DNA of 18,570 nt from Gammaproteobacteria bacterium (GTDB lineage Bacteria > Pseudomonadota > Gammaproteobacteria > Steroidobacterales > Steroidobacteraceae), in the NCBI GenBank assembly GCA_028293725.1, contig JAQGOE010000208.1, positions 1 to 18,570 on the forward strand. The letters run 5' to 3'. The first letter of the stretch is position 1; the number at the start of each line of letters is the position of its first letter. Below, piece after piece: positions 6,170 to 13,863 of the stretch. The notes under the pieces were generated by a model, which worked only from the letters and a program-made list of their open reading frames with translations, searched no databases and had not been told where the DNA came from. Both the position numbers and the translations under genes were made by a program.

Positions 6170-7669
6170 ATGGCCAAAACAATGGGTGGTGGGGCACGCC
6201 GAGGACAGCAGGTATTGCAGCGATTGCGCGAGCAGCCGCCCGCGGTTTGGTACCGGGGTGAACTCGTAAAAGATGTCACGACTCACCCCGCCCTTCAGGG
6301 TGGGGTTCATACCCTGGCAAAGCTGTACGACCTGCAGTGGGAGAAGCAGGACCTCACGCTTTACGAGTCACCTACGACGGGACACAAGGTCGCCCGCTCT
6401 TTCATGATGCCAAGGACACGTGATGAGTTGGTGAGCGTCAGCCGTGCCATGAAAGTCTGGGAAGACTACACACATGGCATGATGGGTCGCGTGCCCGACT
6501 ACATCAATCGCGCGATGACCGGGTACGCCGCCGGGGCGCCGTTCCTTGCAGAGGCAAATCCCCGTTTCGGAGACAACGCAGTCCGTTACTACGAATACGT
6601 TCGTGAGAATGATCTTTGCCTCACGCACACGTTGATTCCTCCGCAGGCAAATCGTGCGGTGAGCTCCGCGAAGCAGGCCGATCCCTTTCTGGCGGCGCGC
6701 GTGAAAGAAGAGACGGATGCGGGAATTGTGATTCGCGGCTGCCGCATGCTGGCGACCTTACCGATCTCCGACGAGCTCATGGTGTTTCCCTCCACGTTGC
6801 TCAAGAATCCGGAGGAAGACGCACCCTATGCGTTCGGTTTCTGCATTCCGAACAGCACAGCCGGGTTGCGGTTCATTTGCCGCGAGAGTGTTGACTATGG
6901 ACGTTCGCACTTCGATCACCCGCTGGGGTCGCGTTTCGAGGAGATGGATGCGGTCGTTGTTTTCGATGACGTGTTCGTTCCCTGGGAGAATGTCTTTTTG
7001 TACCGCGATATCAAGCGCTGCAATGAGGCGTATGCACGCACTGGCGCCGTGGTCCATATGACTCACCAGGTCGTGGTGAAAAACATCGCCAAGTGCGAGT
7101 TCATGCTCGGTCTGGCCTCGTTGCTGGTGAATTCCATTGGGGCGGAGATTTTTCAGCACATCCATGAGAAGTTAGCTGAGATCTGGGTCAACCTGGAAAC
7201 CATGAAGGCTTTCCTGCGCGCCGCCGAGGCGGACGCCGAGCTCGATGAATGGGGTGTCATGCGGCCGGCCTGGAATCCGCTGGATGCGGCGCGGAACCTG
7301 TTTCCCCGTCTGTATCCGCGAATGGTCGAGATCATTCAGCAGATTGGCGCGAGTGGCCTGGTGGCAATGCCGACCGCGCAGGATGTCACTGGACCGTTAG
7401 CCGAAGACATCCGCAAGTACTATCAGGCTGCGCGTGCGGAAGCCGTCGACCGGATTCCGCTGTTCCGGCTTGCCTGGGATGCCTCGATCTCGGCGTTCGC
7501 GGGACGGCAGGTATTGTATGAGCGGTTCTTCTTCGGCGATCCGGTGCGGATGGCAGGGGCATTGGTGACGGGTCATGGGGCGCAGATTCAGGAGTATGCG
7601 GAGAAGGTGCGCGCCTTCGTGCGTGAAGGCAGGGACGAGGCTTTCGCGGCATCAACCGGTAAGGTCTGA
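6170..7669 (+). CDS. HpaB-family FADH2-dependent aromatic monooxygenase, large component
   Basis: This encodes 499 residues, close to the usual length of 4-hydroxyphenylacetate 3-monooxygenase (HpaB). Enzymes of this group use reduced FAD delivered by a separate reductase to place a hydroxyl ortho to a phenol OH. Family motifs are clear: MGRVPDYIN (residues 105-113), LTHTLIPPQANR (151-162), and DDVFVPWENVFLYRD, the flavin-side loop. Arg107, Tyr111 and His153 appear to match the substrate-hydroxyl-binding Arg, Tyr and His of Thermus HpaB. AGGAG at 6159-6163 lies six bases before ATG 6170. The next gene, 14 bases on, is the flavin reductase, which completes the two-component system. Given the tannase genes nearby, a hydroxycinnamate or hydroxybenzoate is a more likely substrate than hydroxyphenylacetate, but this is inference. 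Related chlorophenol and pyrrole-carboxylate oxygenases cannot be excluded. Confidence 0.9.
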   Translation: MAKTMGGGARRGQQVLQRLREQPPAVWYRGELVKDVTTHPALQGGVHTLAKLYDLQWEKQDLTLYESPTTGHKVARSFMMPRTRDELVSVSRAMKVWEDYTHGMMGRVPDYINRAMTGYAAGAPFLAEANPRFGDNAVRYYEYVRENDLCLTHTLIPPQANRAVSSAKQADPFLAARVKEETDAGIVIRGCRMLATLPISDELMVFPSTLLKNPEEDAPYAFGFCIPNSTAGLRFICRESVDYGRSHFDHPLGSRFEEMDAVVVFDDVFVPWENVFLYRDIKRCNEAYARTGAVVHMTHQVVVKNIAKCEFMLGLASLLVNSIGAEIFQHIHEKLAEIWVNLETMKAFLRAAEADAELDEWGVMRPAWNPLDAARNLFPRLYPRMVEIIQQIGASGLVAMPTAQDVTGPLAEDIRKYYQAARAEAVDRIPLFRLAWDASISAFAGRQVLYERFFFGDPVRMAGALVTGHGAQIQEYAEKVRAFVREGRDEAFAASTGKV

Positions 7670-7683
7670 CCCTGACACTTTCC

Positions 7684-8244
7684 ATGAGTGGAGCACGCGC
7701 AGCACCCGATCCACGCCGCTTTCGCGACACCATGGGGCTGTTTGCCACTGGTGTGGCGGTCATCGTGGCGCGCGCCGGAGACGAGGTGCACGCCATGACT
7801 GTCAACGCCGTGTCTTCCTTGTCGCTGGATCCGCTGTTGGTGATGTTCTGTCCGGGCAAGAAGTCCAACATGGCGCGGCATATCGCGAATCTCGCAGGAT
7901 TTACTATCAATATCCTGCGCCACGAGCAGCAAGCTGTCTCTACGTACTTTGCCGGTGGATGGAGAGAGCCAACACCTCCGCCGTTTCGCCTGGTCCCCGG
8001 CTCCTGTGCCCCGCGCCTGGAGGGCAGCCTGGCCTATATCGAATGCGAGCCGCATCAGGTCGTCGAGGTGGGCGATCATTGGATGGTGATCGGCCGGGTC
8101 GTCGAGGTGAGTTCGGGGGTTGGACCCCACCGTCCGCTGTTGTTCCTATCAGGACGCTATCGGAACCTTGACTACTCGGAGAGCCTACCCGCACCGGACC
8201 TCACGAACGTCCACGATGAGCCGGCCCACATCTATTACGAATGA
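7684..8244 (+). CDS. Flavin reductase (HpaC-like), small component of the monooxygenase
   Basis: This encodes 186 residues of the flavin reductase-like, FMN-binding split-barrel type. The pattern is FRDTMGLFATGVAVIVA at residues 13-29, then AMTVNAVSSLSLDPLLVMFC (the flavin-binding strand and turn), GRVVEV late, and LLFLSGRYRNL near the end. Such proteins use NAD(P)H to reduce free FAD or FMN and pass it by diffusion to an HpaB-type oxygenase. The gene starts 14 bases after the oxygenase and is surely in the same operon. The ribosome site before ATG 7684 is weak, so translation may be coupled to the upstream gene. Whether it prefers FAD or FMN, and NADH or NADPH, cannot be read from the sequence. 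Confidence 0.88.
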   Translation: MSGARAAPDPRRFRDTMGLFATGVAVIVARAGDEVHAMTVNAVSSLSLDPLLVMFCPGKKSNMARHIANLAGFTINILRHEQQAVSTYFAGGWREPTPPPFRLVPGSCAPRLEGSLAYIECEPHQVVEVGDHWMVIGRVVEVSSGVGPHRPLLFLSGRYRNLDYSESLPAPDLTNVHDEPAHIYYE

Positions 8245-8302
8245 CCACGCCCCCGATCCTGGAAATCCCGCACTCAGACCTTAAAGAGGCGCACATCGAG
8301 GC

Positions 8303-8354
8303 TTGCCCCCACGAAGGCCTCATAGGAGAATCGACAGGCGCAAACGTTTGCGCC
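8303..8354 (+). promoter_or_regulatory. 18-bp perfect palindrome (LacI/PurR-like operator) with candidate promoter
   Basis: GGCGCAAACGTTTGCGCC at 8337-8354 is a perfect palindrome. Its core GCAAACGTTTGC has the central CG step and flanking CAAA/TTTG of LacI/GalR-family operators and closely follows the PurR-box pattern. TTGCCC (8303-8308) and GAGAAT (8326-8331) are 17 bases apart and would place the start site inside the palindrome, as in simple repression. The AraC-family gene begins 42 bases downstream. It is unlikely to be a terminator: a perfect palindrome leaves no loop and no T run follows. No LacI-family gene is present in the window. Confidence 0.5.
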
Positions 8355-8396
8355 CGATGGCCATTGAGCTGATACGCGAAAAAAGGGGGGTGGCGC

Positions 8397-9401
8397 ATGA
8401 GAAGTCTTCTGGCGTCGACGCCGACGGGCGGGCAGCACGGGAAGTCGATCGCGATCCAGACTCTGTCGACCCGGGGAATGTTGCCCAAACAGGGCATCGA
8501 GTACTGGAACGACGTCGCCTGCAACACTTTCACGGCCCAGAGCATCGATCCGCTGGACGACCGGTTTCGAGCGGCAATGTATCGCGCGAATCTGGGCGAC
8601 ATGCGCATGGCGTTGGCCGTATCGACGAGCGCGGTCGTCACGCGCTCCCGCTGTCAGGTAGCGCGCTCCCCCGAAGCTTACTACCTCCTGCATCTGCAAC
8701 TCGGGGGCTGCAGTGTGAATCGTCAGGATGGCCGGGAAATACAGCTCGCGCAGGGGGATTTCGCGATGTTCGACAGCACCCGGCCTTACCGGATCGAATT
8801 CCGGGAGGATACGTCCATCCTGGTGTTGCGGGTTCCGCAAAGCTTCTTCCGCCGCAGCATGTCGAGTCCGCAAGCCATCACTCTCCTGCCGATGTCGGGT
8901 CGCAGCGGCGCAGGCCACATCGCCGCGCGACTGATCCAGGATGTTTGGGCGGGTCTGCAGGAGGGATTGCCCGTGGAATCGGCGGACCACCTGAGCCGTG
9001 CTGTCGTGGACCTGGTCGCCGGCGCCTACGCGGCAGTGCCCGGGTTGCCGTTAAAAAGCTCCTCCATGGCGGAGACCCTGCGGGCGCAGATCTGTGGTTT
9101 TATCGAGAGGCGTCTGGGTGAACAGGATCTGAGCATTGCCTCTATCGCCGCGGCGTTCGGAATAACCCGTCGTTATGTCCATACCTTGTTCAAGGCGGAC
9201 AAGGACACCGTGAGCGAATACATCCTCACGCGTCGCCTGCAGGAGGCCGCCAAGTCGCTGGCCGACCCGCTGCGCACCGCCGTCACCATCGGAGAAGTCG
9301 CCGTCGCGCACGGGTTCAAGAGCCAAGCCCATTTCGCCCGGACTTTTCGTGAGCACTACGGCCTCACCCCACGTGGGTTTCGCCGCAAATCGCAAGTTTG
9401 A
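8397..9401 (+). CDS. AraC-family transcriptional regulator, FeaR-like
   Basis: This encodes 334 residues. Residues 30 to about 210 resemble the AraC_binding_2 sensor domain of FeaR/NphR-type activators, with a strand-rich middle part (YYLLHLQLGG near 95-104, then QLAQGDFAMFDSTRPYRIEF at 116-135). The C-terminal 110 residues hold the paired helix-turn-helix: first motif IASIAAAFGITRRYVHTLFK (248-266), second motif TIGEVAVAHGFKSQAHFART (297-316), ending in the family signature YGLTPRGFR. Members with this sensor activate amine and phenolic catabolism genes. GGGGGG just before the start serves as ribosome site for ATG 8397. Its place between the monooxygenase operon and the uptake/esterase operon makes either or both its targets. 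The palindrome at 8337-8354 suggests that its own expression is controlled. Confidence 0.9.
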   Translation: MRSLLASTPTGGQHGKSIAIQTLSTRGMLPKQGIEYWNDVACNTFTAQSIDPLDDRFRAAMYRANLGDMRMALAVSTSAVVTRSRCQVARSPEAYYLLHLQLGGCSVNRQDGREIQLAQGDFAMFDSTRPYRIEFREDTSILVLRVPQSFFRRSMSSPQAITLLPMSGRSGAGHIAARLIQDVWAGLQEGLPVESADHLSRAVVDLVAGAYAAVPGLPLKSSSMAETLRAQICGFIERRLGEQDLSIASIAAAFGITRRYVHTLFKADKDTVSEYILTRRLQEAAKSLADPLRTAVTIGEVAVAHGFKSQAHFARTFREHYGLTPRGFRRKSQV

Positions 9402-9489
9402 CCGCGACTGAAATAAACTGGCCGGCGAGGGTATCTGATTCCTGCGAATCCGCTCTAACCGGGTTGGACGGGGTGCTTTTGGGGGGCGC

Positions 9490-10008
9490 TTGGGGGCCGA
9501 ACATACGCAGCCATTGATTGAGGAACTGGCAACCCGGCAAGGCAGCCGGCTGGCCCGTTTCTTGCGTTCTCGTGTCCGCAACGCCGCGGACGTTCCAGAC
9601 CTCATCCAGGAGGTCTTCCTCAGGCTCCTGCGCGTGCCTAACCAGGAGACCATCCGGCTCCCCGAGGCCTACATTTTCACGATCGCGCGCCATGTGGCTT
9701 ACCAACACAAGCTCGGCTCGGCACGCGCCGAAAATATCGTCGCCATCGACGATGCACTCTCCGACCTCCTGCCCGGAAGCGAGCCGGACCCGGTGCTGGA
9801 AGTCAGCGCGCAGCAGTGCGTCGGCATTCTGGAAGAGACGTTGCTGCAGATGGCCCCGAAAGTACGGGCGACTTTCCTCTTATACCGCCGTGACGGGCTA
9901 TCCATGGAGCAGATCAGCGCATGCCTGGGCATCACGCGGCCCATGGCCAAGAAATACCTGGTGAAGGCATTGGCCCAATTCCGCGGCCGGCTGAAAGAGA
10001 TGGAGTAG
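9490..10008 (+). CDS. ECF sigma factor, FecI-like
   Basis: This encodes 172 residues with the two-domain layout of ECF sigma factors. Region 2 includes LRSRVRNAADVPDLIQEVFL (residues 25-44) and the IFTIARHVAY helix. Region 4 runs over roughly residues 112-165, with LSMEQISACLGITRPMAKKY as recognition helix-turn-helix. FecI-type factors are held inactive until a TonB-dependent receptor signals through a FecR protein. The FecR-like gene starts 10 bases later and the receptor follows, so the full signalling set is present. I see no in-frame ATG at the front; the best start is TTG 9490, three bases after the G run at 9481-9486. A weak start would fit low, tuned expression. Confidence 0.88.
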   Translation: MGAEHTQPLIEELATRQGSRLARFLRSRVRNAADVPDLIQEVFLRLLRVPNQETIRLPEAYIFTIARHVAYQHKLGSARAENIVAIDDALSDLLPGSEPDPVLEVSAQQCVGILEETLLQMAPKVRATFLLYRRDGLSMEQISACLGITRPMAKKYLVKALAQFRGRLKEME

Positions 10009-10018
10009 CGACAGGCCC

Positions 10019-11107
10019 GTGAGCAACTCAGGTCGCATCAGTTTGAACGAACAGATCAACGACGAGGCCGCCCGCTGGTTCGTGGAGCTGCGCAGCGGTG
10101 ACATCGATGCGCGTGGCCGTCTCGCCTTCGATGCCTGGGTGCGCGCCTCTCCGGAGCATCTACGCGCCTTCATCGAGATCGCCGGACTCTGGAGGTACGC
10201 GGCCGACCTGGATTTGAGAGGCAGATTCTCGATCGAAGCGCTCGTCGCGGACGTCGCGGATGAAGGCAATGTTCTCTCAATGCCTACGAGATCCGGCCCG
10301 GCAGCGACATCCGCTCCGCCCCCTGCACGGACGATCCCGCGGTTGCGCCGATATATGTCATTTAGGGTGACCGCCGCCGCCGGGGTATTGCTGTTGGTAA
10401 CCGCCTCGCTCGTTGCGTGGTCGCTGATGGCCGGACGCCAGGTCTATGCGACACAGGTGGGCGAAGAGCGCACATTGAGGCTTGCCGACGGCTCGATGCT
10501 GACACTGAATTCGCGATCACGGGTGCGGGTCGAGTTCACCAAGAGCACCCGCACGGTGGATCTGCTCGATGGCGAGGCACTGTTTCATGTCGCGAAGAAT
10601 GCCACGCGTCCTTTTATCGTTCGCGCCGAGGGTGCTTTCGTTCGAGTGATCGGCACTGAATTCGACGTCGACAAGAGGAGTAGCGGCACGGTCGTTACGG
10701 TGGTGGAAGGACGGGTTGCGGTGGTCGCGAACTCCGTGGATGCCGGTCACCCCCGCGGACAGGAATCCACCCCCGACGAGAGCCCCCAGGCTGTGATTCT
10801 CTCCGCCGGGGAGCAGATCAAAGTTGCCATCGGAGCGCTTGCGCAGCCGGTCCGCACGGACATTACTTCTGCGGTGGCCTGGACACGCGGACGAGTCATT
10901 CTCGATTCCGCCACCCTCGTGGAGATCGCTGACGAATTCAACCGATACAGCGAACGCAAGCTCACCACCGAGGATCATGGGGAGCGCCCGCTGCGTCTGA
11001 GCGGAGTGTTTTCCACCGACCCCCGTTTTCTGATCGATTACCTGCGTGAGCGCCCGGACATTCGCGTGACAGTGACCGAGACCGAGATCCGGATCGTCCG
11101 CGAATAA
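10019..11107 (+). CDS. FecR-like anti-sigma factor
   Basis: This encodes 362 residues from a GTG start. The cytoplasmic N-terminal part (residues 10-55) carries the DUF4880-type sigma-binding motif, EAARWFVELRSGDID then FDAWVRASPEHLRAF. A proline-rich linker leads to one membrane helix at about 117-138 (VTAAAGVLLLVTASLVAW). The periplasmic FecR domain follows, with GEERTLRLADGSMLTLNSRS and GTEFDV. The last 80 residues form the DUF4974-like domain (ILDSATLVEIADEFNRYSER, ending ITVTE-like strands) that contacts the STN domain of the receptor. It should relay ligand binding at the receptor to the sigma factor. It sits 10 bases after the sigma gene, so the two are co-transcribed and probably made in balanced amounts. 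Confidence 0.9.
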   Translation: MSNSGRISLNEQINDEAARWFVELRSGDIDARGRLAFDAWVRASPEHLRAFIEIAGLWRYAADLDLRGRFSIEALVADVADEGNVLSMPTRSGPAATSAPPPARTIPRLRRYMSFRVTAAAGVLLLVTASLVAWSLMAGRQVYATQVGEERTLRLADGSMLTLNSRSRVRVEFTKSTRTVDLLDGEALFHVAKNATRPFIVRAEGAFVRVIGTEFDVDKRSSGTVVTVVEGRVAVVANSVDAGHPRGQESTPDESPQAVILSAGEQIKVAIGALAQPVRTDITSAVAWTRGRVILDSATLVEIADEFNRYSERKLTTEDHGERPLRLSGVFSTDPRFLIDYLRERPDIRVTVTETEIRIVRE

Positions 11108-11116
11108 TTTCGTGAC

Positions 11117-11130
11117 GGGAGGTCTCCATC
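11117..11130 (+). promoter_or_regulatory. Strong Shine-Dalgarno sequence followed by ATC instead of ATG
   Basis: GGGAGGT at 11117-11123 is an excellent ribosome site. Four bases later, where a start codon belongs, the sequence is ATC (11128-11130), in the frame of the TonB-dependent receptor. That frame has a TGA at 11113-11115 and is open from there through the whole receptor gene. The residues that would follow the ATC, ANKHAYTRRKPSRPW, look like the basic leader common in such receptors. Either AUC is used as a rare start, or a former ATG mutated and starts further down took over. Confidence 0.5.
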
Positions 11131-11211
11131 GCCAACAAACACGCTTACACGCGCAGGAAGCCGTCGCGCCCTTGGACGACAGACACCTTGGATTCCGTAG
11201 GACGGGGACTC

Positions 11212-13848
11212 ATGCGCCTGGTCGTGGCTGTGACCGTTGCCTGCTTCTCGCTGATGGCTGTTTGCGTGGCAGACAACGCGAAAGTCTCCGTCCGCAGATT
11301 CATCGACATTCCGCCCGAGCCTCTGGGCATCGCGCTGCAGACGCTCGCGAAGGACCGCGACCTGCAAGTCGCTTATGTCTCGGACGAGGTCGAATCGGTC
11401 CAGACCTCCGGAGCTTCGGGCGAGCTCACGATTGACGAGGCCCTGACACAGCTACTGCGCGGCACCGGGTTGACCTTCCGTCACACCGGTGACAACGGCA
11501 TCAGCATCGTGAGCGCCAAATCCCAGGCCTCGGCCCGTGCGAGCGGCCGTCAAGACTCGGGCGATGCAGGGAAGGCCGGGAGGTCCTTCTGGGACCGGTT
11601 TCGCGTGGCTCAGGTGGCTCCGGGAAAAGTTGCGGGTGGTGGCGCCTCGGTAGCGACGGCTCCGCACCCGGCCGCCGGTGGCCAGAATACAGTCGCGGAC
11701 AACTCGCTCCAGGAGGTGGTCATCACGGCGCAACGGCGCAGCGAAAACCTGCAGGCCGTGCCGATCGCGGCTACCGCGCTACGCGGCAGCGACCTCTCAG
11801 GCAAGGCCGTCACCCAACTCAACGATCTGCAGTATGCGTCGCCATCGCTGTCGATAGGCAACGCGGGTCTGTCGAACACGGTCAACATCCGTGGAGTGGG
11901 TCTCGCGAGTGGCAGCCCCGCCGTGGCCAATGGTGTCGCGGTCTATGTCGACGGCCTGTTTCAGACACCCACCGTGAATTCAAACCAATTCTACGACATC
12001 GCGGACGTGGAGGTTCTGCGCGGCCCGCAGGGCACGCTGGTCGGCGCCAACTCCACCGGCGGCGCCATCTTCATCAATTCCCGCAGCCCGCTGCTCGCCG
12101 AACATGACGGCTATGTGGAAGTCGGCGGTGGAACCTACAATGCCTGGACCACCCAGGTCGCGATCAATCTGCCGATCAACGATTTACTCGCCGTGCGCGC
12201 CGCCGGAGAGTTCGCTCAGCACGAAAGTTACTATCACAGCATCGGCCCCGCCTACACCGATGCGGGCTCACTCTACGAGAAGGCGGGCCGGCTCGGCATC
12301 CTCTTCAAGCCCGGCGCCTTCCAGGCGCTCGCCAAGCTCGAGTTCCTCGAGCGCAACACCGGCGGCTACGCCGTCACTCCCGTGCCCGGCACGAAGTACG
12401 CGCCTTACGCCCCCGCCAATCCGTTCGTGCTCGACTACGACACGCCCGACAATCTGAACCACGAGATCGAATTGACCGCCAACCTGGAGCTGCGCTACGA
12501 GTTCGTGGACGGCATCACGCTGCGCTCCCAGTCCGGCTACATCGACAAGCCCGTACACAATTACGAGGACTATGACGGGACTGCCGTCGACACCCTGGCA
12601 GCGCCGCGCGTGACCTACGACCAGCACGTTCGCGGACAGCAATGGACCCAGGAAATCAACGTGCTGTCGCCTAAGGCGGGGCTCTACGACTGGGTAATCG
12701 GCGGATACATCGCTCGCAATAACATCAACGTCAACATCTATCAGACCGGCACGACCGGGCCGAACGGTCCGACGCTCTACATCTACAGTCCGCAAAAGAA
12801 AACCACGACGGGTTGGTTCGGCCAGATGAATTTCAAGTTGTCTCCGCGCTGGGAGTTGCAGACCGGCGTGCGCTACTCCACCTACAGCGCCATCAGCAGC
12901 GGCTTCGTCTCGCTGGAGTTGCCGGCCGCCGCCTGCGGACACGGCGCCCCGCCGCCGGCGCCCTGGAACGGCTGCAAGATTGGCTCTACCGCCGGCTCCG
13001 AGAGCGATGGCCGGGTCACCGGCAAGGTTGCCCTAGACTACAACATCAGCGCCGACAACCTCCTCTATGCTTTCATCGCGCGCGGTTACAAGCCCGGCGG
13101 CTTCAATTCCCCGACCTCGACCTTCGGTCCCGAGACCGTGTGGGATTACGAGCTCGGCTGGAAGTCCTCGATGCTGGATAACCACCTGCGCACCCAGCTC
13201 GGCGGTTTCCACTACCAGTACCAGAACTTCCAATTCCAGGAGCTGCAGCTGTCCACCGGAGGCGTCGGCGTCACGAATCTCCCGACGGCCACAATCGATG
13301 GCATCGAGGGCTCCTTGCAGGGGCGTCTGGCGGGGTGGGGCGTCGATGCCGGGGTGGCCTTCGTCCACTCCAAGCTGCCGAGTCCCGGTGTATTCATCAA
13401 CAATCACCTTCTGCCCACGAGCGCCAGCAATCTGCCCCAGTGCGGGCCGGGCGTTGCGTCCTCGGCGAGTTGCTTCGATTACACGCCGTATCTGACGACG
13501 ACCTCCAGCGGCCCCAACCTTTACTCGCCGCAGTGGACTTATAACCTCGGACTGCAGTACGACTTTCACCTCGTCCGGGGTGCGAGCCTCACACCGCGAC
13601 TGAATTATGCGTACGTCGGCGGGCAGTTCACCAGTCTCACTTATTCTAACGTAACCGATTACCTGCCCGCGCACGGGTTGTTGACGGCGCTGTTAACCCT
13701 GCGAACCGCCGACAATTGGAGTGTTGAGATCTACGGCAACAACCTGGCCGATGCGCGCTACCGCAGCGGTGAGGGCCTCTATAACGGCAATTACTATTTC
13801 CACGGCGCGCCCCGGCAGTATGGCCTGCGCGCGACCTACGCTTTTTGA
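11212..13848 (+). CDS. TonB-dependent outer-membrane receptor with STN signalling domain
   Basis: From ATG 11212 this gives 878 residues. A signal peptide (MRLVVAVTVACFSLMAVCVA) is followed by an STN domain at about 27-102 (FIDIPPEPLGIALQTLAKDR, then ALTQLLRGTGLTF), a linker, a TonB-box-like LQEVVITAQRR near 166-176, a plug domain with RGVGLASGSP and VEVLRGPQGTLVGANSTGGA, and the 22-strand barrel ending in YGLRATYAF with the usual terminal Phe. With the FecI/FecR genes upstream it forms a cell-surface signalling system: the receptor imports its ligand and tells FecR that ligand is present. The co-oriented permease and esterase genes suggest an aromatic ester or phenolic glycoside as ligand rather than an iron chelate; this is inference. 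Other possible starts are TTG 11188 and a noncanonical ATC at 11128, which has the best ribosome site. Confidence 0.9.
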   Translation: MRLVVAVTVACFSLMAVCVADNAKVSVRRFIDIPPEPLGIALQTLAKDRDLQVAYVSDEVESVQTSGASGELTIDEALTQLLRGTGLTFRHTGDNGISIVSAKSQASARASGRQDSGDAGKAGRSFWDRFRVAQVAPGKVAGGGASVATAPHPAAGGQNTVADNSLQEVVITAQRRSENLQAVPIAATALRGSDLSGKAVTQLNDLQYASPSLSIGNAGLSNTVNIRGVGLASGSPAVANGVAVYVDGLFQTPTVNSNQFYDIADVEVLRGPQGTLVGANSTGGAIFINSRSPLLAEHDGYVEVGGGTYNAWTTQVAINLPINDLLAVRAAGEFAQHESYYHSIGPAYTDAGSLYEKAGRLGILFKPGAFQALAKLEFLERNTGGYAVTPVPGTKYAPYAPANPFVLDYDTPDNLNHEIELTANLELRYEFVDGITLRSQSGYIDKPVHNYEDYDGTAVDTLAAPRVTYDQHVRGQQWTQEINVLSPKAGLYDWVIGGYIARNNINVNIYQTGTTGPNGPTLYIYSPQKKTTTGWFGQMNFKLSPRWELQTGVRYSTYSAISSGFVSLELPAAACGHGAPPPAPWNGCKIGSTAGSESDGRVTGKVALDYNISADNLLYAFIARGYKPGGFNSPTSTFGPETVWDYELGWKSSMLDNHLRTQLGGFHYQYQNFQFQELQLSTGGVGVTNLPTATIDGIEGSLQGRLAGWGVDAGVAFVHSKLPSPGVFINNHLLPTSASNLPQCGPGVASSASCFDYTPYLTTTSSGPNLYSPQWTYNLGLQYDFHLVRGASLTPRLNYAYVGGQFTSLTYSNVTDYLPAHGLLTALLTLRTADNWSVEIYGNNLADARYRSGEGLYNGNYYFHGAPRQYGLRATYAF

Positions 13849-13863
13849 GGCAACACCGCAACG

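Noticed and set aside
8337..8354. Palindrome as rho-independent terminator of the monooxygenase operon
   Set aside because: Perfect symmetry leaves no loop, no T run follows, and it lies over 90 bases after the reductase stop; an operator fits better.
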